In this document: positions 8,146 to 16,135 of the stretch, piece by piece
How positions within the stretch are numbered: position 1 is the first letter of the stretch
How the letters are laid out: each line of letters starts with the position of its first letter
Notes under the pieces: generated by a model
Seen by the model: the letters and a program-made list of their open reading frames with translations, nothing else
Told to the model about the DNA's origin: nothing
Databases searched by the model: none
Made by a program: the position numbers and the translations under genes
Source of the DNA: an uncultured Clostridia bacterium
GTDB taxonomy: Bacteria; Bacillota; Clostridia; Christensenellales; UBA3700
Direction of reading: 5' to 3'
DNA: 64,000 bases
Assembly: GCA_945872615.1 (NCBI GenBank)
Contig: CAMBZZ010000002.1
Span: forward strand, 1-64,000

Positions 8146-10110
8146 ATGGCAAAGTATGAAATGAATTTAGACCTTAACGTCTTAAACCATTTAGGTATCA
8201 ATCTATACACAAAAATTCCCGCCGTTCTTTCGGAAGCGGTTGCGAACGCATACGATGCCGATGCGAAAAATGTAGATATTGTGATTACTGACGATTGCGT
8301 TACAATTACCGACAATGGAAGCGGAATGAATACCGACCAAGTGAATAAAAGATTTCTTACGGTTGGATATCAAAAACGAACAGATGAAAAGGAAACCCCC
8401 ATATTTCACAGGAAACCCATGGGAAGAAAAGGCATCGGCAAGTTGTCGCTTTTTTCTATTGCGAAAAATATAGAAATTCATACCTATAATGGCGAAACAA
8501 AAGACGCTTTTGCCATAGATGTAGACGAGTTGAAAAAATTTATTTCCGATCCGGATAATAGTCGTCAGCATAAGAGTTTTGCTCCCACTCCTATTACTCC
8601 AGACATCGAAAAAAAAGGAACAATTATCAAACTTACAAATATTAGGAAAAACAGAACGTTAAGTAATACTGAAAAAATCAGAACGGAATTGTCGCGACGT
8701 TTTAACGTATTCAGCGATAATTTTCAGGTAAGTATTAACGGTTCTCCTTTAGGCTTGGAAGATAGAAAATATTTTGAATATGTAAGTAAAATATACATGT
8801 ACGGCGATTGCGGCTTTGATATTACTAAAACCTGCAAACATTTAATATATGGGCAAGATAAACGTTCTAACGTTATTGCAGACAAGTATACTGTTACCGG
8901 ATGGATTGGATTTGTTGATTCGAAAGAGAGATTAAATACATCCGATGACGAAGAAAACGCGAATAAAATCTTTTTGTTTTGCAGAGGCAAGATGGGGCAG
9001 GAAGATATTTTAGCGAGTATCCGAAATTCAAGCAACTACAATCAATATCTTGTTGGTGTTATTAACGCTGATTTCTTCGATGAAGATTCTTCCGAGACTG
9101 TCGAAGGCGAGGATATGGCGACAACCAGCAGAGAAAACTTTAACCAAGAAAGCGAGCAATATAAGGCGTTAAAAGAGTTTTTGCTTGACGAAATAAGATA
9201 TATTGGCAACGATTGGAATCAAATTAAAGAAGACGAAGGAATAAAAAAAGCCGTTGAAGTAGAACCTACTATTGCTGAATGGTTTAATAAACTCGGTAAA
9301 GATGAACAAAAAGCGGCAAAAAAAGTTTTTGGCAATATCAATAAAAGTTTATCGAGCGAATCCGAGAGAAAGGAAATGACAAAATATGGAATCCTCGCAT
9401 TTGAGAAAATGAGATTTGCTCATAATTTGTCAGTAATCGAAAATATGAACGGAGACTCACTGATTGATATTGGGAAAACTTTGGGAGGTATTGATGCACT
9501 TGAAGAAAGTCTCTACTATCAAATAGTTAACGGTCGTTTAGAAATGTTAAAAAAATTTCAAGATATTGTTAGTAAAAATGCAGATGTCTTGGAAAAAGTT
9601 ATTCAAGAGTGCTTATTCGATCATTTGTGGTTACTCGATCCTTCTTGGGAACGCTCAACTTCAAATAATGAGATAGAAATTTCAATAAAAAAACTATTTG
9701 ACGACAATGTAAATCTAACACCTGCGGAAAAGGCCGCCAGATTAGATATATGTTTCAAAAATTTTGCAGGGAAAACCGTTATTGTTGAATTAAAAAGATA
9801 TAATCGTAAAGTAAGTATAGGTGAATTAGTTCAACAAGTTGTCAAGTATTCTCAAGCAATAGAAAAGTGTCTTATATCTCGTGGAGAAAGCGCAAAGAAT
9901 TATGAAATAATTGTGGTTTTGGGGCAAGTCCTTGAGGAAAATGCTGATTTGGTCGAAAAAACTTTGGCTCCCGCACAAGCAAGGATAGTTTATTATGACA
10001 AACTTATAAGCGATGCTCAAAATGCATATAAGAGTTACTTTGATAGGCATGATGAACTAAATGATATTATAAAAATTTTCAAGAAATTAGATGAATCAGT
10101 TAGCGAGTAA
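8146..10110 (+). CDS. GHKL (MORC/MutL-like) ATPase with a PD-(D/E)XK-like C-terminus
   Basis: The N-terminus carries all Bergerat-fold motifs: the N box EAVANAYDADA (30-40), DNGSGM (56-61) and a lid GRKGIGKLS (about 90-98). This is the HATPase_c_3 type typical of prokaryotic MORC-like proteins. The C-terminal 150 residues include LDICFK followed by VIVELKRYNRK, an Asp...Glu-x-Lys pattern of PD-(D/E)XK nucleases. Comparative work on MutL homologues in restriction-modification systems (Iyer, Abhiman and Aravind) described GHKL ATPases linked to C5-methyltransferases and nucleases, and this gene fits that class. It may gate cleavage or remodel DNA. ATG 8146 is chosen (GGAGG 11 bp upstream); an upstream start would lie inside the methyltransferase gene. 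Length 654 aa. Confidence 0.85.
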   Translation: MAKYEMNLDLNVLNHLGINLYTKIPAVLSEAVANAYDADAKNVDIVITDDCVTITDNGSGMNTDQVNKRFLTVGYQKRTDEKETPIFHRKPMGRKGIGKLSLFSIAKNIEIHTYNGETKDAFAIDVDELKKFISDPDNSRQHKSFAPTPITPDIEKKGTIIKLTNIRKNRTLSNTEKIRTELSRRFNVFSDNFQVSINGSPLGLEDRKYFEYVSKIYMYGDCGFDITKTCKHLIYGQDKRSNVIADKYTVTGWIGFVDSKERLNTSDDEENANKIFLFCRGKMGQEDILASIRNSSNYNQYLVGVINADFFDEDSSETVEGEDMATTSRENFNQESEQYKALKEFLLDEIRYIGNDWNQIKEDEGIKKAVEVEPTIAEWFNKLGKDEQKAAKKVFGNINKSLSSESERKEMTKYGILAFEKMRFAHNLSVIENMNGDSLIDIGKTLGGIDALEESLYYQIVNGRLEMLKKFQDIVSKNADVLEKVIQECLFDHLWLLDPSWERSTSNNEIEISIKKLFDDNVNLTPAEKAARLDICFKNFAGKTVIVELKRYNRKVSIGELVQQVVKYSQAIEKCLISRGESAKNYEIIVVLGQVLEENADLVEKTLAPAQARIVYYDKLISDAQNAYKSYFDRHDELNDIIKIFKKLDESVSE

Positions 10111-10117
10111 AGTTAGA

Positions 10118-11098
10118 ATGTCGCACGTAAACGAATACAAAATAAAGCTGCTCGTCCTTTGGGATGTTCTTTGTCGTTTTACCGACGAAGAACACCCTAT
10201 GCACACGGACGAAATCATCGAAAAGCTCGCCGAAAAAGGTATCAGCGGTTCAAGAAAAGTTTTGGCGGCGGATATTGCCCTTCTGAACAAATACGGCTAT
10301 GAAGTTTTGTCTTTCAAGAAAAAGTTTCATTACTATTACGTTGCAAATCGCCCGTTCGATACGGCGGAAATAGTGTTGCTTTCAGACGTAATCAAAGCGT
10401 CGAAACTTACCGCTTCGCAGAAAAACAACATAATCGGCAAACTTTCCGGAACGCTTTGCTCATATCAGGCAATGCTTATTTCTAAAAATATTGTGTCGTT
10501 TGATAAAGGCAAATTCGGCAACAGTTCCTTTATTTACAGCGTTGACGGGATAGAGCGAGCTATCAACGACAACAAGCAAATTTCTTTCAAATACTTCGAT
10601 TATGACGAAAAACACAACAAAGTATATCGTAAAAATGGTAAGAAATACTACGCAAACCCGATAATTATGGTTTGGAACAAGGATAATTACTATATGCTTT
10701 GTTTCAACAACGGGCACGATGAAATCGTTACTTATCGTTTAGATAAAATGGACGACGTAAAAGTTGAAGAAACGGAACGGCAACCGCACCACGAATACGA
10801 ATTGTTGAATACGGAGCAGTATAGAAAGCAAGTTTTTTCAATGTGCAGTGGAGAATTGCATAGGGTAACGCTTACATTTGCAAAAGATTTGCTTTCCGAA
10901 GTATTCGACCGTTTCGGCGACGATATACATATCCGCGCGACAGACGATAACGCATATACAGCGGATATAAGCGTTCAGGTATCGAAACCTTTATTTACTT
11001 GGGTAATAGGAACGCTCGGCAAGGTTAGGATTACTGCGCCGAAAAAAGTTGCCGCAGAATTCAAAAAATTCGTGGATACAATTAAATCGACATACTAA
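10118..11098 (+). CDS. WYL-domain transcriptional regulator
   Basis: The protein (326 aa) has an N-terminal winged-helix (about 1-70, TDEIIEKLAEKGISGSRKVLAADIALLN). A WYL domain follows (about 140-225, with the conserved YANPIIMVWNKDNYYMLCFNN and VTYRLDKM), then a C-terminal WCX-like extension. WYL regulators often repress anti-phage loci and may sense nucleic acid or nucleotide ligands. Its place at the end of the restriction block suggests control of that block. ATG 10091, inside the ATPase gene, is an alternative start; neither has a clear ribosome site. A terminator follows. Confidence 0.85.
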   Translation: MSHVNEYKIKLLVLWDVLCRFTDEEHPMHTDEIIEKLAEKGISGSRKVLAADIALLNKYGYEVLSFKKKFHYYYVANRPFDTAEIVLLSDVIKASKLTASQKNNIIGKLSGTLCSYQAMLISKNIVSFDKGKFGNSSFIYSVDGIERAINDNKQISFKYFDYDEKHNKVYRKNGKKYYANPIIMVWNKDNYYMLCFNNGHDEIVTYRLDKMDDVKVEETERQPHHEYELLNTEQYRKQVFSMCSGELHRVTLTFAKDLLSEVFDRFGDDIHIRATDDNAYTADISVQVSKPLFTWVIGTLGKVRITAPKKVAAEFKKFVDTIKSTY

Positions 11099-11113
11099 AT
11101 ATTAACACTGTCA

Positions 11114-11144
11114 ATGCTCTCGCTTAACGGCGGGAGTATTTTTT
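11114..11144 (+). terminator. Terminator of the defence block
   Basis: The 10-bp stem ATGCTCTCGC / GCGGGAGTAT (with G:T pairs) is followed by six T. It lies 15 bp after the WYL gene stop. Confidence 0.85.
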
Positions 11145-11185
11145 ATAAAAACTTCTTTCACTACCCAAAATCGGGAAGTGAAAAT

Positions 11186-11246
11186 TTGAAATTCGTTTTT
11201 GTTTGTGGTAGAATACAGTCACACAAAACGAAACGCACCGTTTCGT
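11186..11246 (+). promoter_or_regulatory. Promoter and SOS-type operator of the lexA-like gene
   Basis: The promoter is -35 TTGAAA (11186-11191), 17 bp, -10 TAGAAT (11209-11214). About ten bases after the -10 lies a near-perfect palindrome, ACGAAACG-CAC-CGTTTCGT (11228-11246), with 8-bp arms. It covers the transcript start, as an autorepressor operator should. The same core, GAAACG-N3-CGTTTC, recurs at 13030-13044. It differs from the Bacillus LexA box (CGAAC-N4-GTTCG) but has similar symmetry. Confidence 0.8.
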
Positions 11247-11265
11247 AAAGCATAAAGGGTTATAA

Positions 11266-11862
11266 ATGAAAACGTTAAACGATGAAACGCTACAAAGAGT
11301 AAAGCAATTCAATATTGCCTATCAGCAAGAATACGGAATTTCGCCGAGTTATCGTCAGATAATGAACGCACTCCATCTTGGCTCGCTTGCTACGGTAAGA
11401 CGCTACGTAATTGCGCTGGAAAATCAAGGAATATTGAAAAGAAGCGAACTTGGAAAGATTGTTCCCTTGCCGAATCTTCAAAAAGGCAACTTTGTTCTTG
11501 CTCCACTCATTGGCAGTATTGTTTGCGGGATACCTAACTTGTCTGAACAGAATTACGAAGATACGTTCGCTCTTCCTACGGACATTTTTGGTAAAGGTGA
11601 GCTTTTTATGCTACATGCAGACGGAAACAGTATGATAGAAGCAGGTATCAGCCCCGGAGATCTGCTTGTATTAAGGAAACAAAACTCTGCCGAGGACGGC
11701 GAAATTGTGGTTGCGCTCATAGACGGCGAAACAACGTTAAAACGCTTGTATCATAAAGACGGAAAAATCGTCTTGCATCCGGAAAATAAGCGTATGAAAG
11801 ATATAGTCGTAGATAGTTGCTCCGTTCAGGGCGTTTTGGTTTCGTGCATAAAAAAATACTGA
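11266..11862 (+). CDS. LexA/UmuD-type self-cleaving repressor
   Basis: The 198-aa protein has a LexA-type winged helix-turn-helix (residues 5-65: GISPSYRQIMNAL...LATVRRYVIALENQGIL) and a peptidase S24 domain. The predicted autocleavage site is Cys87-Gly88 (GSIVCGIP), Cys-Gly as in UmuD rather than the usual Ala-Gly of LexA. The catalytic dyad is Ser122 (GNSMIEAG) and Lys159 (TTLKRL). It should repress its targets until RecA filaments trigger cleavage. The operator over its own promoter and a second copy upstream of the structural genes suggest it is the induction switch of the phage-like module. It could instead be the host's LexA, but location and sites favour the element. Confidence 0.88.
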   Translation: MKTLNDETLQRVKQFNIAYQQEYGISPSYRQIMNALHLGSLATVRRYVIALENQGILKRSELGKIVPLPNLQKGNFVLAPLIGSIVCGIPNLSEQNYEDTFALPTDIFGKGELFMLHADGNSMIEAGISPGDLLVLRKQNSAEDGEIVVALIDGETTLKRLYHKDGKIVLHPENKRMKDIVVDSCSVQGVLVSCIKKY

Positions 11863-11871
11863 ATACGTTAT

Positions 11872-11880
11872 GGGGGGGGG
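11872..11880 (+). repeat. Run of nine G before the zinc-ribbon gene
   Basis: The homopolymer is the only purine-rich sequence before ATG 11887, so it probably serves as the ribosome-binding region. An ATG at 11870 immediately precedes it but is out of frame; one extra G would bring it into frame with the zinc-ribbon gene. Such tracts are prone to slippage. Confidence 0.6.
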
Positions 11881-11886
11881 AAAACT

Positions 11887-12084
11887 ATGCAAAACGATTG
11901 GGATAAACCTGTTCGATGTTATTGTCGCAACTGCGGACAATTACACTGCGGGTACAGAACGTCAGACGGTCTTGCCAAGTTGAAATGCCCTAAATGCGGG
12001 GCTGTAAGCGTAAGTAAAATAATGAGCCGTAGACATGAACGAGTGGATTTTTACCCACCTCACGGTCAAGAAATTAAAAACTGA
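11887..12084 (+). CDS. Small zinc-ribbon protein (65 aa)
   Basis: The protein has two CxxC knuckles (CRNCG and CPKCG), with an extra Cys at CYC, and a basic tail containing SRRHER. This predicts a single treble-clef or ribbon zinc fold. Such proteins often bind DNA, RNA or a partner protein in mobile elements. It follows the lexA-like gene by 24 bp and probably shares its transcript. Specific function unknown. Confidence 0.75.
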   Translation: MQNDWDKPVRCYCRNCGQLHCGYRTSDGLAKLKCPKCGAVSVSKIMSRRHERVDFYPPHGQEIKN

Positions 12085-12187
12085 ATACGGAATAACGACG
12101 GTAAGGTTGGTCGGTACACACCGATATGCGTAATTCCTTATCAGGTCATATTCTTTGATAAATCGAGAGTTAAACCGGTAATCGAGA

Positions 12188-12241
12188 GGCTCCGATAGAT
12201 AGATTTCTTTAAGCGAGAAGTCTAACTATCGGGGCCTTTTT
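12188..12241 (+). terminator. Long-stem terminator after the lexA-like operon
   Basis: GGCTCCGATAG (12188-12198) pairs with CTATCGGGGCC (12226-12236), and an inner AGATTTCT / AGAAGTCT arm extends the stem. Five T follow. The roughly 100 nt upstream (12085-12187) contains no gene. Confidence 0.8.
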
Positions 12242-12289
12242 CGTTTCCACCGAAAAAAACTCAAAAAAAATTAAATTATTTTTTCAAAG

Positions 12290-12306
12290 TCGCAAAGAAC
12301 TTGCGA
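12290..12306. repeat. TCGCAA-N5-TTGCGA palindrome, copy 3
   Basis: TCGCAA-AGAAC-TTGCGA, 55 bp before the start of the helix-turn-helix gene. It has the same arms, spacing and following GT as copies 1, 2 and 4. Confidence 0.6.
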
Positions 12307-12361
12307 GTTTGACTTGTAGAATGCAGGCAAGAAGTTCGAAAAAAGGAGGTGAACAGCGGAT

Positions 12362-12685
12362 ATGACGGCAGCGGAAAGACGACAAGCCATACTTGAAGTC
12401 TTGTGTCTGCGTCGGCACGAAACGAGAGAAAATCTCGCGAACGAGTTCGGCGTAAGCAAGCGGACAATTGAATATGACGTGTTAAATCTTATGCTTACAT
12501 ATCCGGTGTACACCGTCCAAGGTAACGGCGGCGGCATTTATGTGACGGACAATTTCAGATTAGACAGACCGCGCATGAATGAAAAGCAAACGGCGTTGTT
12601 ACAAAAAGTTCTTCTTACCCTTTCCGGAGAGGACAAAGAAACAATGCAAAACATTATCAACATTTATGGAGGTCGAAAAAAATGA
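12362..12685 (+). CDS. HTH_11/DeoR-type small DNA-binding protein
   Basis: The 107-aa protein opens with a winged helix-turn-helix (residues 5-60: RRQAILEVLCLRRHETRENLANEFGVSKRTIEYDVLNL), followed by a beta-wing with GNGGGIYV. The C-terminal part is helical. It has a near-perfect Shine-Dalgarno, AAGGAGGTGA. It is a likely regulator of the phage-like module and a candidate reader of the TCGCAA palindromes, one of which lies just upstream. Its last codons overlap the next gene by 4 bp (ATGA). Confidence 0.8.
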   Translation: MTAAERRQAILEVLCLRRHETRENLANEFGVSKRTIEYDVLNLMLTYPVYTVQGNGGGIYVTDNFRLDRPRMNEKQTALLQKVLLTLSGEDKETMQNIINIYGGRKK

Positions 12686-12927
12686 ACTATGTTCCTGACT
12701 TTGTGGTAGACGCAATGAACGTTTATCGCACACGCAATTACATCGTAAAGCAAAGCGTCGGTATCAAGTGCAGCGAGGTTGAAGACAACATTGTTTTAAG
12801 CCACGATACTTTTTATCGTCGCACGAAAAAGCGCGACCGTGAATACGAACTTATTTTCGCCGAGCGCAAGCACATCGACGGAAAGCGTATTCACAGCACT
12901 ATGTACGGCAGAACGTATGTAGATTAA
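12682..12927 (+). CDS. Hypothetical protein (81 aa)
   Basis: The start overlaps the HTH gene stop (ATGA), and GGAGGT lies 9 bp upstream, so translation is coupled. The protein is basic and soluble, with a TFYRRTKKRDREYELIFAERKHI segment that could bind nucleic acid. I do not recognise it. Position suggests an early function in the phage-like module. Confidence 0.65.
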   Translation: MNYVPDFVVDAMNVYRTRNYIVKQSVGIKCSEVEDNIVLSHDTFYRRTKKRDREYELIFAERKHIDGKRIHSTMYGRTYVD

Positions 12928-13192
12928 CCCTATCGGGTAAACCGAACGCCAAAACATAGCAGAAACCGATGATTTCGCGCGGTACTTGCAAGTGTAAGAG
13001 CGGCCGCTCACCGACAAGAAATATCGCCCGAAACGTAGCGTTTCAAAGAAAAATAACGGCGTTCGTTACCATATTTACAACTGAATAGCGGGCTGTACGA
13101 AGTGAGAAACCCTATAAGACGTAAGTCCTGCAAAACGCTGTGCTATCGGCGTTACGGGCAAATCAAAAATTACTATCAGGAGGACACGAAAA
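12928..13192 (+). other. Non-coding leader of the structural operon
   Basis: No convincing gene is present. The region holds a perfect 12-bp palindrome, GAGCGGCCGCTC (around 12999-13010), and the second LexA-like operator (13029-13045). The only sizeable frame without stops lacks a start codon. It may hold the promoter of the downstream operon or a packaging or processing signal. Confidence 0.45.
13029..13045. promoter_or_regulatory. Second LexA-like operator
   Basis: CGAAACG-TAG-CGTTTCA repeats the core of the operator at 11228-11246 with the same half-site spacing. It lies 148 bp before the first gene of the early/structural operon, which suggests repression of that operon by the element's LexA-like protein. 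No clear -35/-10 pair is visible next to it. Confidence 0.6.
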
Positions 13193-13483
13193 GTGGCAAA
13201 GAAAGAAACAACTACAAAGCCGTCCAACGCAGACAAATACAACGAGCGTAGATGGTCAATCCCGTCCAAGCGTGCAAAAGGTTACGCCGAAGACAGAAAA
13301 GCAAAGGTACATACCTACGGTAAAAAGGAAGGCAAGGAACTTACCGACTTCGAGGCAGGTATCCGTTCGGGATATTTGCAGTGTCAGGGCGACCACGCCG
13401 GGCTGTATAAATACAAAAAGGCACTTTCCGAAGGTAAAACCAAAGAAGAAGCGCGAGCAATTTCTCGCAAAAAATCTAAATAA
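13193..13483 (+). CDS. Basic hypothetical protein (96 aa)
   Basis: The gene starts with GTG behind a good AGGAGG. The product is Lys/Arg-rich, soluble and predicted mostly helical at the C-terminus (GLYKYKKALSEGKTKEEARAISRKK). The charge suggests DNA binding, for instance in packaging or replication. No family recognised. It is the first gene after the putative LexA-controlled leader and is followed 18 bp later by a beta-rich partner gene. Confidence 0.7.
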   Translation: MAKKETTTKPSNADKYNERRWSIPSKRAKGYAEDRKAKVHTYGKKEGKELTDFEAGIRSGYLQCQGDHAGLYKYKKALSEGKTKEEARAISRKKSK

Positions 13484-13501
13484 TCAGGAGGACTACAAAT
13501 T

Positions 13502-13843
13502 ATGGAAAACAACAAAATCAAGGTCGAAAGAGAAACTTTTGAAAGCAACGGCAAGGAATATTTTTCCTACTTCATTAAGGGAAACGTAAGAGGCAGAGAT
13601 ATTAAGGCAGGCGTTATTCCGCCCGACAAAGGCGGCTATACCGTTCTGGATATCGTCTTCGACGGTCAGATGGAAGCCGAACTTATCGTAACTCCGTTTG
13701 AAATCAAAGACGTAAAGGGAAAAACCATCAAAGGTAACACCTACTCCGTGCGTTCTTACGACGAAGACGGCACTGTTTACGAATGCCCGATTAAGCCTGC
13801 GAGAACGTCGGACAAGAGTTTCCTCAATATGCTTTTGAGATAA
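13502..13843 (+). CDS. Beta-rich small protein, candidate ssDNA-binding protein
   Basis: The 113-aa product alternates short predicted strands (FSYFIKGNVRGRDIKAGVIP, YTVLDIVF, AELIVTPFEIKDV, GNTYSVRSY), which is compatible with an OB-fold. Filamentous phages encode a small OB-fold ssDNA-binding protein near their structural genes. The position before the coat-like genes, together with a rolling-circle Rep in the same module, makes this a reasonable guess. I see no diagnostic motif, so the role is inferred from context. A terminator follows. Confidence 0.5.
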   Translation: MENNKIKVERETFESNGKEYFSYFIKGNVRGRDIKAGVIPPDKGGYTVLDIVFDGQMEAELIVTPFEIKDVKGKTIKGNTYSVRSYDEDGTVYECPIKPARTSDKSFLNMLLR

Positions 13844-13860
13844 GCATTCCCCTTGTAGAG

Positions 13861-13894
13861 AACTACGGTTTGCTTAGGTAAGCCGTAGTTTTTT
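13861..13894 (+). terminator. Terminator between early and structural genes
   Basis: AACTACGG with an inner GCTT/AAGC arm pairs with CCGTAGTT and runs into six T. It could attenuate transcription so that the early genes are made in excess over the structural genes. Confidence 0.8.
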
Positions 13895-13930
13895 ACACCC
13901 AAAAATCTAAATTTCGGAGGTAAAAACATT

Positions 13931-15007
13931 ATGTATCAAGAATTCAATCAACACAAAAAGTCCGACGCGGTTAAGTGGATAATCGCCTTTACGCTCATTA
14001 TCGTGCTTATGGCAGGCGTTGTTGCGGCACTCATTCTGTCGATTGACAAGCCCACTCCCATCAAACCGCAAGAGAACGAAACGCAACAGGAATCGCCCGA
14101 CGAATCCAACGCGGCGGTAGTTCTCACTCTCGGACAACCCAGACTTATGAGCGTTAAATCTCCTGCTCTCGCTGCGGACAATACACAGCAATACGTATCT
14201 CAAACGGTTACGGCAACCATTACGCCGTCTACCGTCGTGGATAAATACGTTACTTGGTCTGTCGCTTGGGCAAACGACGCTCCGCTCAAAGACAAGAACA
14301 TTTCGGACTATATCAAGGTGACGGACGATTCGCAAGGCAATCTTACGGCAACGGTCAACTGTTACAAGTCTTTCAAAGGCAGCAAGGCAATTCTTACTTG
14401 CACCACAAGACAAGGCGGCAAAACCGGAACTGTCAATATCGTCTATGAAGGTGTGCCGTCAAGTATGTCTATCACCGCTCCTACGGGCGTTACGAAATAC
14501 AATCTCGGCAAAGATTCCGTGGATTTGCTTTATGTCGGTAAGTCTTACTCTCTTAATCTCGCAATGGATAATATTTTTCATAGCGTAGGTAGTAATTTCA
14601 ATGACTTTACCGTAACCGTTACGGGAGTAGGATCTGTTACTTGCGGCTCTTATTCTCAATCAGGCAGGGGCGCAGGTTGGAGTTCTCACAGTAACATTGT
14701 AGATTTCAATAAAATTGCAAAAGAGTTCGTAACTTGTTCGACTTCCGGCAATACGCTGTCGATTAACGTAACAAGGTCACTTTACGATTATTACGAATCC
14801 AAGGAAACAAAAATAGTCGAAGGCAACGGCGAAACAACTACTTACACTAATAAGTTGTATTCAATCAACACCGATTCCGATGGAAATAAACCGTATTTCC
14901 TTGTAACGGTCAAGCACAAAACGCTCGGATTTTCCGCGCAATACAAGTTCTTTATCGGCGAAGAAGTAAGCAAAGTCTCGCCGAGCAAGACAACCATCAC
15001 GTTTTAA
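13931..15007 (+). CDS. Membrane-anchored extracellular Ig-like protein, paralogue 1
   Basis: The 358-aa protein has a short cytoplasmic N-terminus, one transmembrane helix (about 17-39) and a long extracellular part. Residues about 85-150 resemble a bacterial Ig-like (Big_2) domain (SQTVTATITPSTVVDKYVTW), and the rest is Ser/Thr-rich beta structure. It ends with KVSPSKTTITF, like the opening strand of another Ig domain. It is a clear paralogue of the next gene (same TM layout, same Ig segment, similar end). In a filamentous-phage-like module it could be a minor coat or adsorption protein; a surface-appendage role is also possible. Good Shine-Dalgarno (GGAGG). Confidence 0.7.
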   Translation: MYQEFNQHKKSDAVKWIIAFTLIIVLMAGVVAALILSIDKPTPIKPQENETQQESPDESNAAVVLTLGQPRLMSVKSPALAADNTQQYVSQTVTATITPSTVVDKYVTWSVAWANDAPLKDKNISDYIKVTDDSQGNLTATVNCYKSFKGSKAILTCTTRQGGKTGTVNIVYEGVPSSMSITAPTGVTKYNLGKDSVDLLYVGKSYSLNLAMDNIFHSVGSNFNDFTVTVTGVGSVTCGSYSQSGRGAGWSSHSNIVDFNKIAKEFVTCSTSGNTLSINVTRSLYDYYESKETKIVEGNGETTTYTNKLYSINTDSDGNKPYFLVTVKHKTLGFSAQYKFFIGEEVSKVSPSKTTITF

Positions 15008-15020
15008 CAGGAGGTAAAAA

Positions 15021-16106
15021 ATGTATAACGAAAAAAGCAATAAAATCAGATGGATAGCCGTGTTTACGGCAATCGTTCTTATCCTTGCGGGCGTAATCAC
15101 TTCGCTTGCAATAGCAATTCAGAACAAGCCTGTCGAGGCAAAGGCAAACGATACCGTTTCGGACGTAATCGAACAGCCTTCCGAAATTCCTTCGGACAGC
15201 GAAAACACCGGTCTTGTTTCGCTCAGAATGAGTCCGAGTTATGCGGTAGCGGCGGCAAACGGTCAGCAAACCGTGTCGAAAAAGATAACAGCAACCGTTA
15301 TGCCCGTGGACGCGCCCGACAAATCGGTTGACTGGTCTATCAAATGGTGCACGCCTATCGAGGGCAAGGACATAAGCGAATATCTTACGCTTACGCCCGA
15401 AAGCGACGGCGCACTTACCGCAACCATAACCGCCCTTAAAGGTTTTGAAGGCGGCAGCGCATACGTCACCGCAACAACCAGAGTCGGCGGTTTCACGGCA
15501 ACCTGCCTTATTATGTATGACGGAAAGCCCGAATCTCTCTCCTTTATTCATAACGGCAAGGAAATCACAAACACCGGCACGGTCAATCTGACGGCTGGCA
15601 CGACCAACGAAATCACGCTCAACCTTAAAAACACTCTCGGAGCGGTCGGCTCTAAATACGGCGACTTTGAAATCGTAAAGGTTAAAGGTCAAGGCAGGTT
15701 TACGTTGACTAAACAGTATATCGTAAACGGCAGCGTAAGTTCAACGTCGGAAGTCGTATTCAACCTCGAAGAAGGGACTTACAAATATAAGGACGAAGTT
15801 CTCGGAAACGATTTAACCCTTACCATCAAGCCCGAAGATTTCTTCACGGCGTCCATAAGCGGTAACAAACTTACGATTAAGGCAATCAAGTCCGAATCGT
15901 CTTATGCGACACCTTATCCGCGTACAGGTTATCGTTTCACCTACAAGGGAACGTATACCGATCCTCGTGCCGGCGGGAAACCGGATAATTGTATCTGGTA
16001 TGTTCTCGTAAGAGATAAAGTCAGTGGCGAAGAATCTCTTCTTCATATCGACATTCAGTCCACCGTTACGAGCATTTCGCTGTCGGATACCGTGTATTCG
16101 TTTTAA
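15021..16106 (+). CDS. Membrane-anchored extracellular Ig-like protein, paralogue 2
   Basis: The product (361 aa) repeats the design of the preceding protein: a basic N-terminus, a transmembrane helix (about 11-33), a Glu/Ser-rich linker and an Ig-like segment (KKITATVMPVDAPDKSVDWSIKW). A longer beta-rich region follows, ending TSISLSDTVYSF. The two are 13 bp apart with AGGAGG before the second. They probably arose by duplication and may form a heteromeric structure. No enzyme motif is visible. Confidence 0.7.
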   Translation: MYNEKSNKIRWIAVFTAIVLILAGVITSLAIAIQNKPVEAKANDTVSDVIEQPSEIPSDSENTGLVSLRMSPSYAVAAANGQQTVSKKITATVMPVDAPDKSVDWSIKWCTPIEGKDISEYLTLTPESDGALTATITALKGFEGGSAYVTATTRVGGFTATCLIMYDGKPESLSFIHNGKEITNTGTVNLTAGTTNEITLNLKNTLGAVGSKYGDFEIVKVKGQGRFTLTKQYIVNGSVSSTSEVVFNLEEGTYKYKDEVLGNDLTLTIKPEDFFTASISGNKLTIKAIKSESSYATPYPRTGYRFTYKGTYTDPRAGGKPDNCIWYVLVRDKVSGEESLLHIDIQSTVTSISLSDTVYSF

Positions 16107-16135
16107 CCCGAAAATAACAATCAAGGAGGCTATCA

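Noticed and set aside
13140-13589. 149-codon frame overlapping two small genes
   Set aside because: The overlapping frames at 13193 and 13502 both have strong ribosome sites and more protein-like sequences.
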